The notes below the pieces were generated by a model. It saw nothing but the letters and a program-made list of their open reading frames with translations, was not told the DNA's origin and did not search any database. Of a stretch of DNA of 64,000 bases, positions 10,641 to 24,235 are shown piece after piece. This DNA is from Alviniconcha marisindica (taxonomy: Eukaryota; Mollusca; Gastropoda; Provannidae). Positions within the stretch are counted from its first letter, which is position 1, and each line of letters opens with the position of its first letter. The stretch is from the NCBI GenBank assembly GCA_018857735.1, contig JABMCL010000520.1:297501-361500 (forward strand), read 5' to 3'. The translations under genes and the position numbers were made by a program.

Positions 10641-10880
10641 AAGTGAGTTGGGAGTTTGTGTGGGTTAACTGGGAACAAAAGTTGCAACCACATGTCTGTG
10701 AGGGATGGGTCAGAGGTGGTTGGATTCAGTCGCAACTAGTGGAGTGGGATGAAGGGGGGGTGGTGGGGTGAAGTGGGGGAGGGGGTAGCTGGGTGTCAAT
10801 GGCGGCATTATGTATGGGCTCTCTGAAGCGTCCAAGGGATGCTGGAGCATCACCATAGTTCAAGACTGTATTGTTTTGTG

Positions 10881-11160
10881 CCATGTAGGGGCACACAGAC
10901 AAAGATTGTGAAGATGTACAGACACTCCTGTCTGTGCCATGTAGGGGCACACAGACAAAGATTGTGAAGATGTACAGACACTCCTGTCTGTGCCATGTAG
11001 GGGCACACAGACAAAGATTGTGAAGATGTACAGACACTCCTGTCTGTGCCATGTAGGGGCACACAGACAAAGATTGTGAAGATGTACAGACACTCCTGTC
11101 TGTGCCATGTAGGGGCACACAGACAAAGATTGTGAAGATGTACAGACACTCCTGTCTTGT
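10881..11160. repeat. 56-bp minisatellite, 5 copies
   Basis: Exact spacing of CCATGTAGGGGCACACAGAC at 10881, 10937, 10993, 11049 and 11105 gives a 56-bp period, and copies are almost identical. Open frames across it are translations of the repeat. Confidence 0.97.
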
Positions 11161-11797
11161 GGTTTATTAGGAAGCTGTACAGCTGACAGTCCAGTTTGAA
11201 AAGAACAGGAAGATGTCTGTGTCATGATAAATGTCCAGCTTGTTCTTCATATTTTTCATCAAGCTGTACAGAAAACTGTAGCATGGCTTGGCATTTTAGC
11301 TAAGTGACGTTGGAAAGATGATTTTTGCCCATTCTAGAAAAGGAAGAGAAAAGAAATATCACAGAAGCTGTATTGTTGTTGTGATGTTGTGAAGTATCGG
11401 AAAAATCTCCTTTAGGCTATTTCGGAAGGGTGTGAGGAGGGAGGGATGACTTTGGCAGAAATGAAGATTGTCCCCACATGTTTTAAACAGTAGTGGATTG
11501 CATGATTAAGTTCACACAGTCAGAACAATTCATGTTGTCTTTTCACTGAAATATAATTTCAGCTCAGCGAATAAAAAAGTTTTTAAAAGGATTTTTATCA
11601 GATGAGTGGCAACTCCACACATAGCATTAACTGTTACTTTGATATGTTATCGGTGTTTGAAGGGGTTGGGGGGAGGGGGGAGCTAGAAAGAGTGGGATCA
11701 TGCTACCAACTGCATACATTCATAATTTTTTTTATCGCTGAGTGATTTCAGTTCAGTAGCATCTTCAGTTTACAATTTGCAATGGGAACTGATAGTA

Positions 11798-11970
11798 CTC
11801 AGCTGATGTCACAAAGACCATGACATCATTCTGTGTTCAGTTACTCAGCTGATGTCACAAAGACCATGACATCATTCTGTGTTCAGTTACTCAGCTGATG
11901 TCACAAAGACCATGACATCATTCTGTGTTCAGTTACTCAGCTGATGTCACAAAGACCATCATCATTCTTT
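11798..11970. repeat. 46-bp minisatellite with an internal palindrome
   Basis: Units begin CTCAGCTGATGTCACAAAGA at 11798, 11844, 11890 and 11936. Each full unit contains the inverted pair TGATGTCA and TGACATCA separated by 9 bases. The last unit is truncated and leads into a C33 tract. Confidence 0.95.
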
Positions 11971-11976
11971 CATTAG

Positions 11977-12009
<33 letters not shown>
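11977..12009 (+). repeat. Poly(C) tract, 33 bases
   Basis: A pure C run is followed by ACCCCCACCCCCG. On the minus strand this is a 33-base G run with strong G-quadruplex potential. Confidence 0.95.
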
Positions 12010-12359
12010 ACCCCCACCCCCGACAACCCACAAGCAATACACTGTCATTCTTATTTTCGTAGAAGTAAATATCTAAAGTAAAAGAATGAAAATGTACATA
12101 AAAACAAATCGTAAAGAATATCTTTACTGTTACAGTGTTAGGTTGTGAAATGTAGAGCTAGCAGAAACAATGTAATGTTTTTTTATACTTTCTGGTAAAC
12201 CGAAATCTTTTATCTGAATGTGAAATATATATAGTTTCATTCACACAATGACCTTTACTCTGTTATTCATTGTTGTCAGGTTGTGAAATGCTGAGCTAAG
12301 TGTACATCTGGATCACACATGTCGATCTCCATTGAGATGTTGTAATTAACTTTACCTAC

Positions 12360-12910
12360 CATTTCCATGTGTTGGAACTTTTCGAGTACCATTTCCTTGT
12401 GTCTGTACCTATCACTTGACATTTGCATGTGTTTTTATCTTCCTTGTGCATTTCTGTGTGCTATCTTTCATGTGCATTTCCATGTGTTTTTTCCTTTCGC
12501 ATTCATTTCCATGTGCTCTTACCATCCACTGCCCATTTCCATCTGCTCTTAACTTTCACATACATTTCCATGTTCGTATTTTCACATGTACATTTTCGTG
12601 TCCGTACTGTCACATGCCATTTCCATGTGTTCGTACTTTTCTTGTATTTTTCCATGTTTTCGTACCTTTCTCGTAACATTTCCACATGTTCGTACTTTTC
12701 ATATGTATTTCCATGTGTTCATACCATTCACATATATTTCCATGTGTTTGTATCTTTCACATATGTGTATGTTTTTTTTTGTGTGTGTGTGTTTGTTTCA
12801 TGTTTGTGTATATTTTCATGTGTTCAAATTTTCACTTCTTTTTCATGGGTTTGTATCCTTTACTCACACTTACCATCCCTACTGTCATGTACATTTCCAC
12901 TGTTCGTAAC
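12360..12910. repeat. Degenerate ~30-bp minisatellite (TTTCCATGTGTTCGTAC)
   Basis: About 18 imperfect units of the form TTTCCATGTGTTCGTACTTT follow each other. The translated frames (repeated FHVF-type peptides) are artefacts of the repeat. Confidence 0.85.
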
Positions 12911-15279
12911 TTTCACCAATCCTCTTTCTTGCCTTCTTCCTTTCAATGTTGATGTCCTTGCTCAAAGTGTTTGATCCATAAAAATGCTTGGTTTTGAAAA
13001 TCTGGCGCTAAGTCTTCAGTGGCCTAATTTTGAAAAAATAAGTTTAAAAAAAGTTTGGTATGGGATCATTATCATTTTGATTGTTTAGCCAACATATTCA
13101 TTTACAGGCTGTTTAAATCGAAAATGCTAAACATGCTGTTTCTTTTGTATTATTCAATGAAATGGAGATAATGTTTGGTTATTGGTTACATGAGAGTCAA
13201 TTTTCTTGAGATTAGTTAAATTATAAAACTTTCTACAATGTCAGATATTTTGCTGAATAATTAAGCTGTACATCATTTGAATCTCTGTTGCCCTGAATAT
13301 TTTTATATTTATATTTACTGAGATTGTCAGTTTTGTGGCAGCAACAAAGTGTCATAGAAATATTTTAATTCCTATTTTGCTTACTCTTTCAATTTTGAGT
13401 GCTCTAAGACAGATTTTATAACCCGGGTCCTTTCTGATCACATCCCTACAGACGTGCAATATAAATGTCATGGACACCCTCCACCACGCACACACTCACT
13501 TACACACACCCAGACCCATTTATGCCCCTACCCTCCACCTCACCATGAAGAAATTACATGTACTTTCAGATAGACTGATGGTTTTAAAATACCCATTCCC
13601 CCAACTTCGGAAGCATCCACTTTTTGCTCCTAAAAGGGTCTGCATGCTTTGCAATATAACAAAACAAAAACACCTTATTATAATCAGCTTGGTTCTGCTT
13701 GCCATCTGCTGTCATGAGACAGAGAGAGGCTGGCAGACAGACAGACTGAGAGAGAGGGAGAGAGAGAGGGAAAGAGTTGGGGAGGGGGAGGTCAATGGAG
13801 TAATTCTTGACAAATTTCATCTTCTTTCTTCTTCTTTTTCACTTTCTTCTTTGTTTCCTTCAACCCTATATGTTCTACATTAACATTACATAGCCCATCT
13901 TTCTCCCAGTTGCTGATAACAGAAAGACTGGAAACAAAAAGCTAAAGAATGTAACAGTCAGTTTGACTGCACACCAAAGAAAGGTATATATATATACTTA
14001 CGTCAAAATACAACACTACCAACAAACTGAACCTTAAGTATTTTGCGGCTAGTGACCAGACATTCAAATTGATGCATGGCATAGACTGGCAGATCCCATT
14101 GCTTACACACTTGTTTTGGGGATTTTGAACAAGACAAGGATCTCTGACTGGTCACTAGAAAAAGATGGAGAAAAAAATTGGAATGTTCATGTGTTTTTAT
14201 GCATTTTACAGCTCAGCGATTTTGCTACTCAGTTGCTATCATTCGTCATTTTTTTTAAATTTTAGTTTACTTCTTTTTTCTTTCTTTTTACAGGGGGTTA
14301 GTGCTAACTATATGATCTTAAATTATTATTATTTTTTTAAATTGGGGGGTGGGGGGGTAATTTTCACCAAAAAAACTGTCATTTTCTTTATGTATATTTG
14401 ATGGTACAACAAATTTGAAGTGACCACTTTTCTACATATTCAGTTATGATTGACTGATAATTGGTGTAAATTTAAAGGTTTTTCTTCAATATTTTATATT
14501 CTTACCTGCCAGAGAGAGAGAGTGACACACACACACACACACACAGACATAGAGAGAAAGACTGACAGAGAGAGCTTTTGCTTTGGTAGCATATTTGGAC
14601 GTAAGTGTATGTAGTATAAAGTGAGAGCATCAAAGCCAACATTTTTTTACGGTTTCAACTGTATTTGGAAAGTGTCCACCACATTCGACATGCATTTTGA
14701 CACATTGTCTTTCTGAGTAATCATACTGAATAAGATCATTAACTATGTGTAAAGTCTTCCTTAAAATTCCAAAAATGCCTTTTGCAATTGTATGCAGTTG
14801 TCACCAACATGACACTTTGCATTAAAATTGACTGATGTCCATTACATTTAGATCTGACAATTCACTGACCGAATTCCATGCCTTGTCAATGCATTCATCC
14901 TGTTCTTTCTTACTTTCAAAAATTGAGACTGACATATAGATTCACAGTATATTTTAATACAATTGAAAAGAAATATTTTAACATACATTTAGTGAGCGTT
15001 TTATCTCTCAAGGTGCTTATAAGATCAACATTTTGACATGAAAAGTAAACCACATTTCTCGTCACTTTTGAGTTTAATCCTCCCTAACTGACATTAAGTC
15101 ATTTTGCAATGTTGGTCATGGTACTTGCTTTCCTTGTAAATATTTACCCTAATTACCTTCTCTTGTATAAATTTCGTATATATGTATACATGTGAACACA
15201 TTTGTACGCATGAACCTTTTTGCCGGCGCTGCCTCCTTGTGTTGTAGATGTGTAATGTTTTGCCACAAATGATGGGCTC

Positions 15280-15590
15280 ACAGTCTGACCTTCCTGTCAT
15301 CACAGATCATAGGGTCATAGTCTGATATGCCTGTTGTCACAGATGGTAGGGTCATAGTCTGACATACTTGTTATCGCAGATGATAGGGTTGTAGTCTGAC
15401 ATACCTGTTGTCACAGATGACAGGGTCATATTCTGACATGCCTGTCATCAAAGATGACAGTCATACCTGACATGCCCGTCATCACAGATGACAGGGTCGT
15501 AGTCTGATGTGCCTGTCATCACAGATGACAGGGTCATAGTCTGACATTCTGTTGTCACAGATCATGGGATCTGACACTCCTGTTTCCAGA
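15280..15590. repeat. ~38-bp minisatellite with short inverted arms
   Basis: About eight units resemble CCTGTCATCACAGATGACAG followed by GGTCATAGTCTGACATG. The core TGTCATCACAGATGACA is a near-palindrome, so each unit could form a small hairpin. Confidence 0.85.
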
Positions 15591-17494
15591 TATGAACAGG
15601 CCTCCAGAAAAAGAAAAAAAAAAAACAATACCCACAGCGGTTTTGAAGTTGATCAATGGTCTGGTTTCTAAAATAAATGTTTGAAAGTCACGAAACCACA
15701 ACCTTTAGTGCTGTCATTTTGTGTGTGGCAGTCTGTGTCTGTGATGCCATGAACAAGTTCATCATGTGTGGCAAAAGTGTCAGTTACGTCACGAGCCGGT
15801 TGTTTTTGCTCTTCATTATTGGTAAAGAGCGAACCAGTATGGCTGCGCCTGGCAGAGAGCTTAAATTCAAAGCAAACAAATACTTTTGCTGCTTTAATAC
15901 TGAATACCACAGAAAGCATGCAGCTGGAACTATATGCACATATTTGTATGTTTTTAGGCACACTTGCATCTTTGTTGTTTTTCCTTTAATCACTCTAGTA
16001 CTGTCTCTAATGTGTAGTTACGTCAAACAGAGCAGTACCAAGGTTACCATGCCTGCAAGCGCTGTACATCTTGCATTGTGCACTGTGTGTGAGAGGGGAA
16101 ACAACCAGCATGGGAAGGTATACTAGGAATGAGAGTTAAAGACCCTGATCATCTCATGCAATTCAAAATAACATCCAGAAGAAACTGAGAAGAAAAAAAG
16201 TTCACTCAACAGGTCACACCACAAAGGATTGCAGACAGACCATCACGCATGAGTGTTGTCTTCATGGTCCTGCCCTTGGTGGTCTGTATACTGATGCTAG
16301 ATGGCTCAAGTGCTTCACTTTCCTATGCTGAGAAAGAAAATGTAATTTTCTAAATTTGATATAAACACAACAATTTGTTTTTGTTTGTTTTTTGTTTAGC
16401 AGAATCTTTGATTTGCATGGTTTTCTGAGAAAGAACATTTTTAATGTGAAAACACTCATTTAAAAACAAACAAAAAAACACAACATAATTTTAAGCTTTC
16501 CTGACAAAGAAAATGTCATTCCATAAACTTCATAAGTTCATATAAAAGCAAGATCTTATTTTTAACAAAATCTTTAATTTAAAAGTAACACCACATTTTG
16601 AAGCTCATTCTGGAATTTTAACCAGTCCATAATACTGAAGTACACAATACTGTGGTTTATTACAATCACAGTTGTGAAGCATGCATGTTCTGCCATGTTC
16701 CCGATGGTTTTCTATGTACTCTCCCTTCCAGTTCCTGTTGTTATTGGTGACAAAATGTAACCATTTCATGCTTTGTAAATAAGAAAAAGCTAATGCATAT
16801 AGTCCCAAATCCATAGCAATGTACATTCCTAGATCCTGTTTTGCATTTTGCCTGATCTTTCTGAATCTTTTTTAATTTTTTCTACTTTGTTTTGTTTTTG
16901 TTTGTTTTACTGTAGGTTTAGTACGTAGAATAGACTTTTACTTCTTTCTTCTGTGGTTGCTTTGGGGAAGTCTTCTTTGTCCTTTTTTTTTATTGCAAAG
17001 GAAAAGTTCAGTCTGTTTTTGCCAGAAGCCTAAATGAATCTATTTTTTCAAAGTGTATAATCAACTACTTCAGATGTGAGTTTTCATTTTCAGTCTTGCT
17101 TTGTAAAATATACAAGTACTGTAGGTTGTCTTGAAATACATAATCATGTCCATACAACCTCAATGGTATGCCAAGAATGTTTGGTACAGCCCTAGTCTTG
17201 CTTTTCTGTGAGGAAGCATTGAGAATTTGATTTACCAGCACATTTTTTTGGGGAAAGAAATAACTGTAATGCAGCTGTGATTTTATGAATTTTTCAATCT
17301 GCCAGTTCCAGCAATTTGTTAAATTAAAATTGATTTTTGATTATTCTGCAACAGAAGAAAAAAATAATAAAAGAAGAAAAATACAGTATATCACAAGGAA
17401 GTGTCTGATCCATTGTTTTACATCACTGCATTTGTTCTTTAATGATTTGACAGAAAGTGAATTTTAAAATAAAGAACCACGCTTTTATTGCTTA

Positions 17495-17532
<38 letters not shown>

Positions 17533-17571
17533 CGCGCGCATGTGTTTGTGTGTGTGTGCAAGCATGTGGGT

Positions 17572-17598
17572 GGGGGGGGGGGGGGGGGGGGGGGGGGG
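17572..17598 (+). repeat. Poly(G) tract, 27 bases, beside (TG)n
   Basis: A pure G run follows (TG)n and alternating CG/CA sequence at 17500-17570 and is followed by (GA)n. These are adjacent simple repeats with Z-DNA and G-quadruplex potential. Confidence 0.9.
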
Positions 17599-17944
17599 TG
17601 AGAGAGAGAGAGAAGAGAGGTGGGTAAAAAAACACATGAAAATACTAAAGGAAGAAAACACTCTAAATCTTGTAATCAAACTGTAAAAAAAACCAGGAGA
17701 TCACACGCACTCATGACCGAAAGTAAATGAACAAGCTTACAGAAACATCTTCATATGATATGACCTCTTAAAAACATCTTTTAGTGAAATAAGATGTACA
17801 TGTAGCATCATAACAAAGCAACTGCACATCAAATTTAGGGCTTCAGTTAGCATCCTGCTCTACAGCGATTTGGATTCGTTTGGAGATGAAATGTTTAAAA
17901 GTATTCATTATTATTACTGCTGAACATTCACTTAGAGATGAAAT

Positions 17945-18300
17945 GCTTAATAATAATAATAATAATAGATTATTTATGGTGCCCCATCTCGTAAGGGCCC
18001 AGAGCACTTACAAAGACATAAGGATACACTCATTTCATCACACACGTGCGTGCGCATCCACACACACACACACTGCAAATATATGCATCACTGGTGATGG
18101 ATTGGTAAAACAACAGATCAGTATGCAGAGGAGAAGAGATGGGTTTTCAGTTTTGACGTAAAAGAAGAGTGAAGACGAATGCCTGACAGAGAGAGGAAGG
18201 GAGTTCCAGAGCACAGGTCCAGTGTATTGAAAGGATCTCTCCCCCAGGGTCCTGCCCATCCCAGAAACTTGGAAGATGAAAGTATTTGTGGCTGAGTGAA
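17945..18300 (-). mobile_element. 3' end of a non-LTR retrotransposon (RT C-terminus plus (TTA)n tail)
   Basis: On the minus strand 18259 downward reads MGRTLGERSFQYTGPVLWNS LPLSVRHSSS, the familiar last segment of non-LTR polyproteins in which GERSF precedes LWNSLP. It runs to a 3' region with GGCCCTTACGAGATGGGG and an (ATT)n tail ending near 17945. A (CA)n/(GT)n block interrupts the 3' region. Related copies lie at 23115-23490, 34110-34360 and 54765-55510, all in the same orientation. Confidence 0.85.
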
Positions 18301-20541
18301 GAGAGTGAGGAGAGTAGAGAAATAATGCTTAAAGTATTATTATTACAGCTGAACAATCTATGGAAAATCAGTCTAAATGAACAGTCTAAGTGTGCTAGCA
18401 TGCATCAATCTGTGCCTGTTGACACTGACGTTTCGGTCTCTGTATACTTCTTTCAGAAACAGCATCACCAGTGTAGTAGTCTAAGTCACATTCTATGTAT
18501 GTTTTATTCTTGGACGTCTTTACAATGATGTAGTGTCATTCTAAGATTCAGACCTCCCTCATTCTGGACAGTCTTGCGCACAGATCAGCTTTGCTGTTCT
18601 ACACAGGATTTAGTACTAACACGGTCAAGTGTTATGTCACCGTTTAAACTTCACTGTGTCAGTTCACACGTGTGTGTGTGTGTGTGTGAGAGAGAGAGGG
18701 AGAGAGAGAGAGAGCATGTGTGTGTGATGGTGTGTGTGTGTGTTTGAGTGTGTGTAACATGCTCAGTTCTACCTTCATCTAGAAGAAAAGAACATCAATG
18801 AAAACTGATGAACAAAAACAGACTGTTTAACGCTCACCAATGCCAATGCTTGATACTTGGAGTAAAGACAGCCAGTACCCACCACATATCCAACAAGTCA
18901 GTCAGTGCACTTCGGCCATGCCCACCTCTCAATGGCCAACACTCAAAGACCAAAATGTGAGATGGTTTGTGCCACAGTGATGCTCATCTCACACCCCATC
19001 TGCATGCAGCAGCATACAAGGATGAAGAAAAATGCAGATGAGATAAATGAATAATCTGAGACATCAGAGAGACAAAAATAATGATTCAAAAAGAACTACA
19101 ATGACAACCCAGGGACAGCCAATGTTAAAACTTAAATACACTATTATTTAATATATTGGCCAGTGAGTTGTGGAAGAATAAGGAAAAAGATGGAAAAGAA
19201 AGACTGAAACCATGATTATATCACACGCAGACATAGGTGTAGCCAGACTCCCTGCCAAGGTAATGGGAAAAACCCTACATATTGATCTCAGCAATGGAAG
19301 CCCCAGGATTAAGTTTGACAACTGATTCCTCAGTGATGTATTATGGAAAGAACGAAAAAGTTTATCTTAACTTTGAGATTAAACTGATGTCAGCCGTGAA
19401 TAACATGTTGTTCGGTTATAAAGGAAACAGATGACCCTTTAATATAATTATCTGATTTTTTAATGATCTGATAGTGATATTAGTAGCAAAAACATATGTT
19501 AGTGTATTTAAATATAGCACTCCATTAGAATTAGAATGTTGTTTTGACTGTGAACGTGTTTATGTGCTATTTATTTTACATACATGTCAAGAGACATTTT
19601 TTTTAGAGCTTAATAATAATATTTATATAGCTGATTGTCCATAACAAAATACACATGCACATAACCATGGGTATGTGGACGCACAATATTCGCACACACG
19701 CGTGTGCACATATACACATACTGCCACACAACACCTTGGATAAAAGAATGAATACATTGTATTCAATAGAAGTTGTTCATGAACACTTGAAACAGTAACA
19801 GGTGGCTGTAGTTTAATATGCTTCTTACAAAGGTGTCAAAAGACAACATGTTTGAAATTTAACATTCACAAATTGCCAATTGTTAATACCAAACCCCTAG
19901 AACCACACACACACACTATAACACACCTAGGCGCACACACACACACGTGCACCTGCACACACACACACACTAACACACACACACAACATGCACCTCCCCA
20001 TACACACACACACACTAACATACATAGGCACACACACACACTAACAAACATAGGCACACACACATGCATCTGCACCTGCACACACACACAAATGCACCAG
20101 TGCGCTCCCACATGGCAGGCACACATACACATAACAGATGAAATAATTATTACATTGTATTGGGCAAAAACATGAGAATCTGTAATGGATGGATGTAATA
20201 ATTATGATTTAGAATGTGAACAAGTGCTGTAGGATTCAAGCATGAATGAGTGTGTGAAAGAATTATTGTAAACACCCTGCAACGATGTGCTTGGCAAGTG
20301 TTTAAAAAAAGAGAAGAAAACTGAAACGCCATTGTCTGCCTGATGTCTGATCCATGATCAGCCTTGTGTCAGGGCTTCATTCTCAACAGACTGAATAGGA
20401 AATGTTTGTAAGCTGAACATCCTGTAGGCTTCCTCATTCCTTGCACACACTCTCTCTGGCTTTTACTTTTTCACTCATATCACACACAGACTCTTCTGCT
20501 GAACTGTTTTTTTCTATCACACTGCAGCATCAGCACCACTA

Positions 20542-22750
20542 TCAGTCACTAAAGCTTGCATCACTGTCAGAAGAGCTGTCATCACTGTCATCATCATCAT
20601 TTGCAGCGGAGGCCTTTGGACCATCATCAGGTGGTGCAGGTGCATCGGGTGTGCTGTGGGGACAGGCAAAGAAGGGAGGTAAGCAATGAAAGAGAACAGC
20701 AAGGCACAGATGTCAGGTCAGAACATGCAGAGTTAACAAAACAGGTGGTGGTTCGGTTCACCCAAAATCTCTGCCTGACAGGGGAAAAACACAACTTAAT
20801 GGAACATTCTGTAAGCTGTCTACCACCATGTGGGACAGCATTCTGTGTAGGGGTAGAGTCAATCTTTCTGTACACTGCACACTAGAGAACAGCGAGATTC
20901 TGCACTCACAGCCCTGACTTTTCTGATCCATGCATCATAACAGACTGCACACAGTTTGTGTCACAGTGATGTCACCAGTCTGCAGCGCACGGATCTATTC
21001 CCAGATGAAAATATCACTGGGCTGACTATTTTTTTCTTCTTCTCTTCTAAGACCCATGCTCTGTACTTTTTTATACAATTTTTCTAAAATCATCTAAAAT
21101 GGTGAGCTGTGGATGAAATGATGTGATTTTTTTCTTTCTACCTCCACTGGATTTATCTGTGACTGATTTTTTTTTTTTTAAAATCCAGCTGCAGGTGATG
21201 TTAATCTGTGACTTAATATTAAAAAAGCAGTCCAGCAGCTGCTAACATTTGCATGCATACTGTAGCAGCCAGTACTTACTCCAACAAACTGGGATCCAAC
21301 CCTTCCATCACCATCTTGCCCTGAACAGCTGGGGCTGGTACACCCTGCAACACAACACATGCGCATGTCAGGCCTACATCAACAAACAAAAGGAGGCATT
21401 AGCACATGATATTTACTATATCAGTATAATTATGTGTAGTGGTGCACCAGGGGGTGATAAAAATTCAAATTGCCAAAACACTGTCAGCATCAGCATCTTT
21501 TTTTTGTTGTGCACAACAGGCACAGAACTAGCAGAATGCTTACAAGTTATTTCTTTAACACACACACACACACACTAAAAATGTATGGGTTCCCATAAAT
21601 TTGCTTTAAAGTAAGGAGTTATCTCCTCTTGGCCCAAACACTGAGCTCTATAACTAAACACAGTCATCTGAGGAAAATCCTGGATGGTTGAAGAAGAAAA
21701 AAAGTGGTTCCAACTGACACAAGCTGACAGAGACCAAAGCCAAATGACTCAGTTTTCTCCCCCATACAGCAAGGGAACACCATCCTTATCACATAAAAGT
21801 TTAGGTCTTATTTTGTTCCTTCTTCAAATCCGCTTGCAGCAAAATAAGGGCACTTCAGCCTTGAAGCAGACAAGATCTGGATAAGATGAGTAAGCACAAT
21901 CAATGTCAGCTGCAGACATGCAGTCTTCATGCAGAAGACGGAGGAGCAGATCACAGTGCATTGTTTTACTGAACTATTACAAATAGTACCTGCCATGCTG
22001 AATACACATATTACCATTACCTGGCATGTAGAAATTATCAGGAAAACTCCCACAACTCACATCCTCAAATATGTGTCCAGTGGAATTTCAAAAGAGATCC
22101 CCCAAATCAAGTAAGACTGGTCAGTAGTTCATTTACACTGAAACTCATAGTATTTTCACCCCAACTAATATCAATACCCAGTTTCTGCTACAGTCATAGT
22201 CAGTGTGTGTGTGTCTGTGTGTGTGTTTCCATATAATACTTTATGTAAACTGTTTTGATAGGACTGCTGTGCATGTGTATAGAATATCATATTTAGGTTA
22301 ATATGTATTATGTGAGCACTCAGGGCGTTGATGAGCGTGCAATAAGTGTACATTATTATTATTAAATATAAAAGAAGGTTCCACAAAAGTGGTTTTAAAG
22401 ATCTGCTGAACTTACTACCTATTATCGCACACTATGTCTCCTATACACACAGTCACAACAGGCACACTATGTCTCCTATACACAAACAGCCACAACAACA
22501 CACTGTTTCAGTTTTCTCTTTTGGATATGAGAGTTACTTGTGTGACCAGTAATGAGATGATTTATTTTTCAAGCAGGGTCAGAAAGTCCACTCACAAACT
22601 GCAACATTTTGAAGAATTTGGCGTAGCGCGGGTCCTTGGACACAGGGTTGGCTGGCTTGGCTTCTTCCTGTGGCACCTCCTCCGCTGCCTGCAACCACAG
22701 TCAAAGTACTGTTCAGTGTGTGTGTGTATGTGTGTGTGTGTGAGTGTGCA

Positions 22751-22848
<98 letters not shown>

Positions 22849-22888
22849 AGTGTGTGCAAGCATGCACACATAAGTGCCTTTGTGCATG

Positions 22889-22958
<70 letters not shown>

Positions 22959-23230
22959 CATATACTTTACTGTCCAAACCCAAGTACCAAATTATGGAAC
23001 TTTTGGATCACTTGTCCACACTCTCAAATTTAGGTCACAATCCTTCATATAAAAATAAAGAAAATAAAAATCCACACAACATAATCTAGTCTTATTCATA
23101 TAATCATAATCACGCTAATACAGTAATAATGAATTATATTTATCTGTGCCCATTTTCATACAAGGTGCTTACACTAACAATTTTTTTTATAGAAACATCA
23201 CTCACTCAGTCACCCCCACCCCCACCCCTC

Positions 23231-23296
<66 letters not shown>

Positions 23297-23953
23297 ACAC
23301 AAACAAAATCTGGCTTCTGAAGGTAGACTTTAGAATTAGAGGTACTGTGGAGAGTTTACTGCTTGAAGAAATGAGATTTCAGAAGATCTGAGAGTAGATG
23401 AGGTAGAGGAATGTCTAAAAGTATGAGGGAGTTTATCCCTGGTATCATATTTCTGCCTCGAAAACTCTTTGTCCCCTGGGTTTTATTTTGAACACTGACA
23501 GTATAAAATCCTATTATTAGAAGGCATGCTTAGTTTAAAAGAACTGACCCAGACATGTATACAAGAGATCAGCCAGATCAGCAGCAGAGGCAGGAAAGTC
23601 TATACTGATGCAACAGATTAACTCAACAGACAATCAAGAAAACCTGTTGTACCTCAGGTGCAGCTGCTGGTGTAGCTGTTTCTGCTGGAGGTGCTGCTGG
23701 TGTTGCTGCCGCTGCTGCTTCCCCTCCTGATGCAGCAGGTGTGGCAGTGGTGGTGGTGGTGGTGGTGGTGGGGGCTGTCACATTCTCCAGGCCAGGGATG
23801 GAGGAGAGCTGGAAACATTTGGAAGATTGGAAGACTACAGATATATTTTATTGATTTTTTACAACAGATTCCACTCTTTATCACCCGCTGTCCAGATCAG
23901 AGCAGGGGACTAGCTTCAGGCTGCACAAAGGCCACAAACATCTGAACCACCAG

Positions 23954-24008
<55 letters not shown>

Positions 24009-24204
24009 AAAACAAAAAACAAAAAAATGCTCAAGTTGTTTTCTTTAAAGTTTAATACTAAATGTGGTAAAAATGTATATTATATATAATATATATACAT
24101 TTTTACCACACTTCATGTTTATGATTAGCCAAATTACTGGTTAATCTGCTATGTAAGTATTAAATAACCAACTCTACCCCACTCTGAATCTGATTAACCC
24201 CCTC

Positions 24205-24235
<31 letters not shown>

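Larger units (their letters stand above)
9380..10660 (+). other. Probable SLC1 3' UTR and flank, built of GGGCCCATTGCTTAGTAAGG-like repeats
   Basis: Immediately after the stop codon the sequence becomes a long decayed minisatellite of phrases such as GTTTGTGGGCCCATTGCTTA, spaced irregularly from about 9420 onward and sharpening into a regular ~95-bp array at 10200-10640. A poly(A) signal candidate lies at 10158. No coding potential was recognised. Confidence 0.7.
10664..20541. other. Intergenic spacer between SLC1 and WASHC3
   Basis: I recognise no protein-coding exon in this ~9.9 kb. It includes the 3' flank of WASHC3 on the right. Contents: minisatellites at 10881-11160, 11798-11970, 12360-12910 and 15280-15590; a C33 run at 11977-12009; a G27 run at 17572-17598 beside (GT)n; (CA)/(GT) tracts near 18670-18750 and 19905-20095; and retroelement ends at 17945-18300 and near 19611-19650. 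The stretches 12960-15200, 15600-17480 and 18780-19600 are AT-rich with nothing I can name. Confidence 0.7.

Noticed and set aside
10726..11225. Open frames of 95-130 residues, minus strand
   Set aside because: Translation of the 56-bp minisatellite.
15677..16126. 149-residue open frame, plus strand
   Set aside because: No recognisable domain, codons look like the surrounding AT-rich sequence, no splice context, and an overlapping frame on the other strand is also open.
22434..23320. Long frames rich in Cys-Val or Thr-His
   Set aside because: (GT)n and (CA)n microsatellites read in frame.
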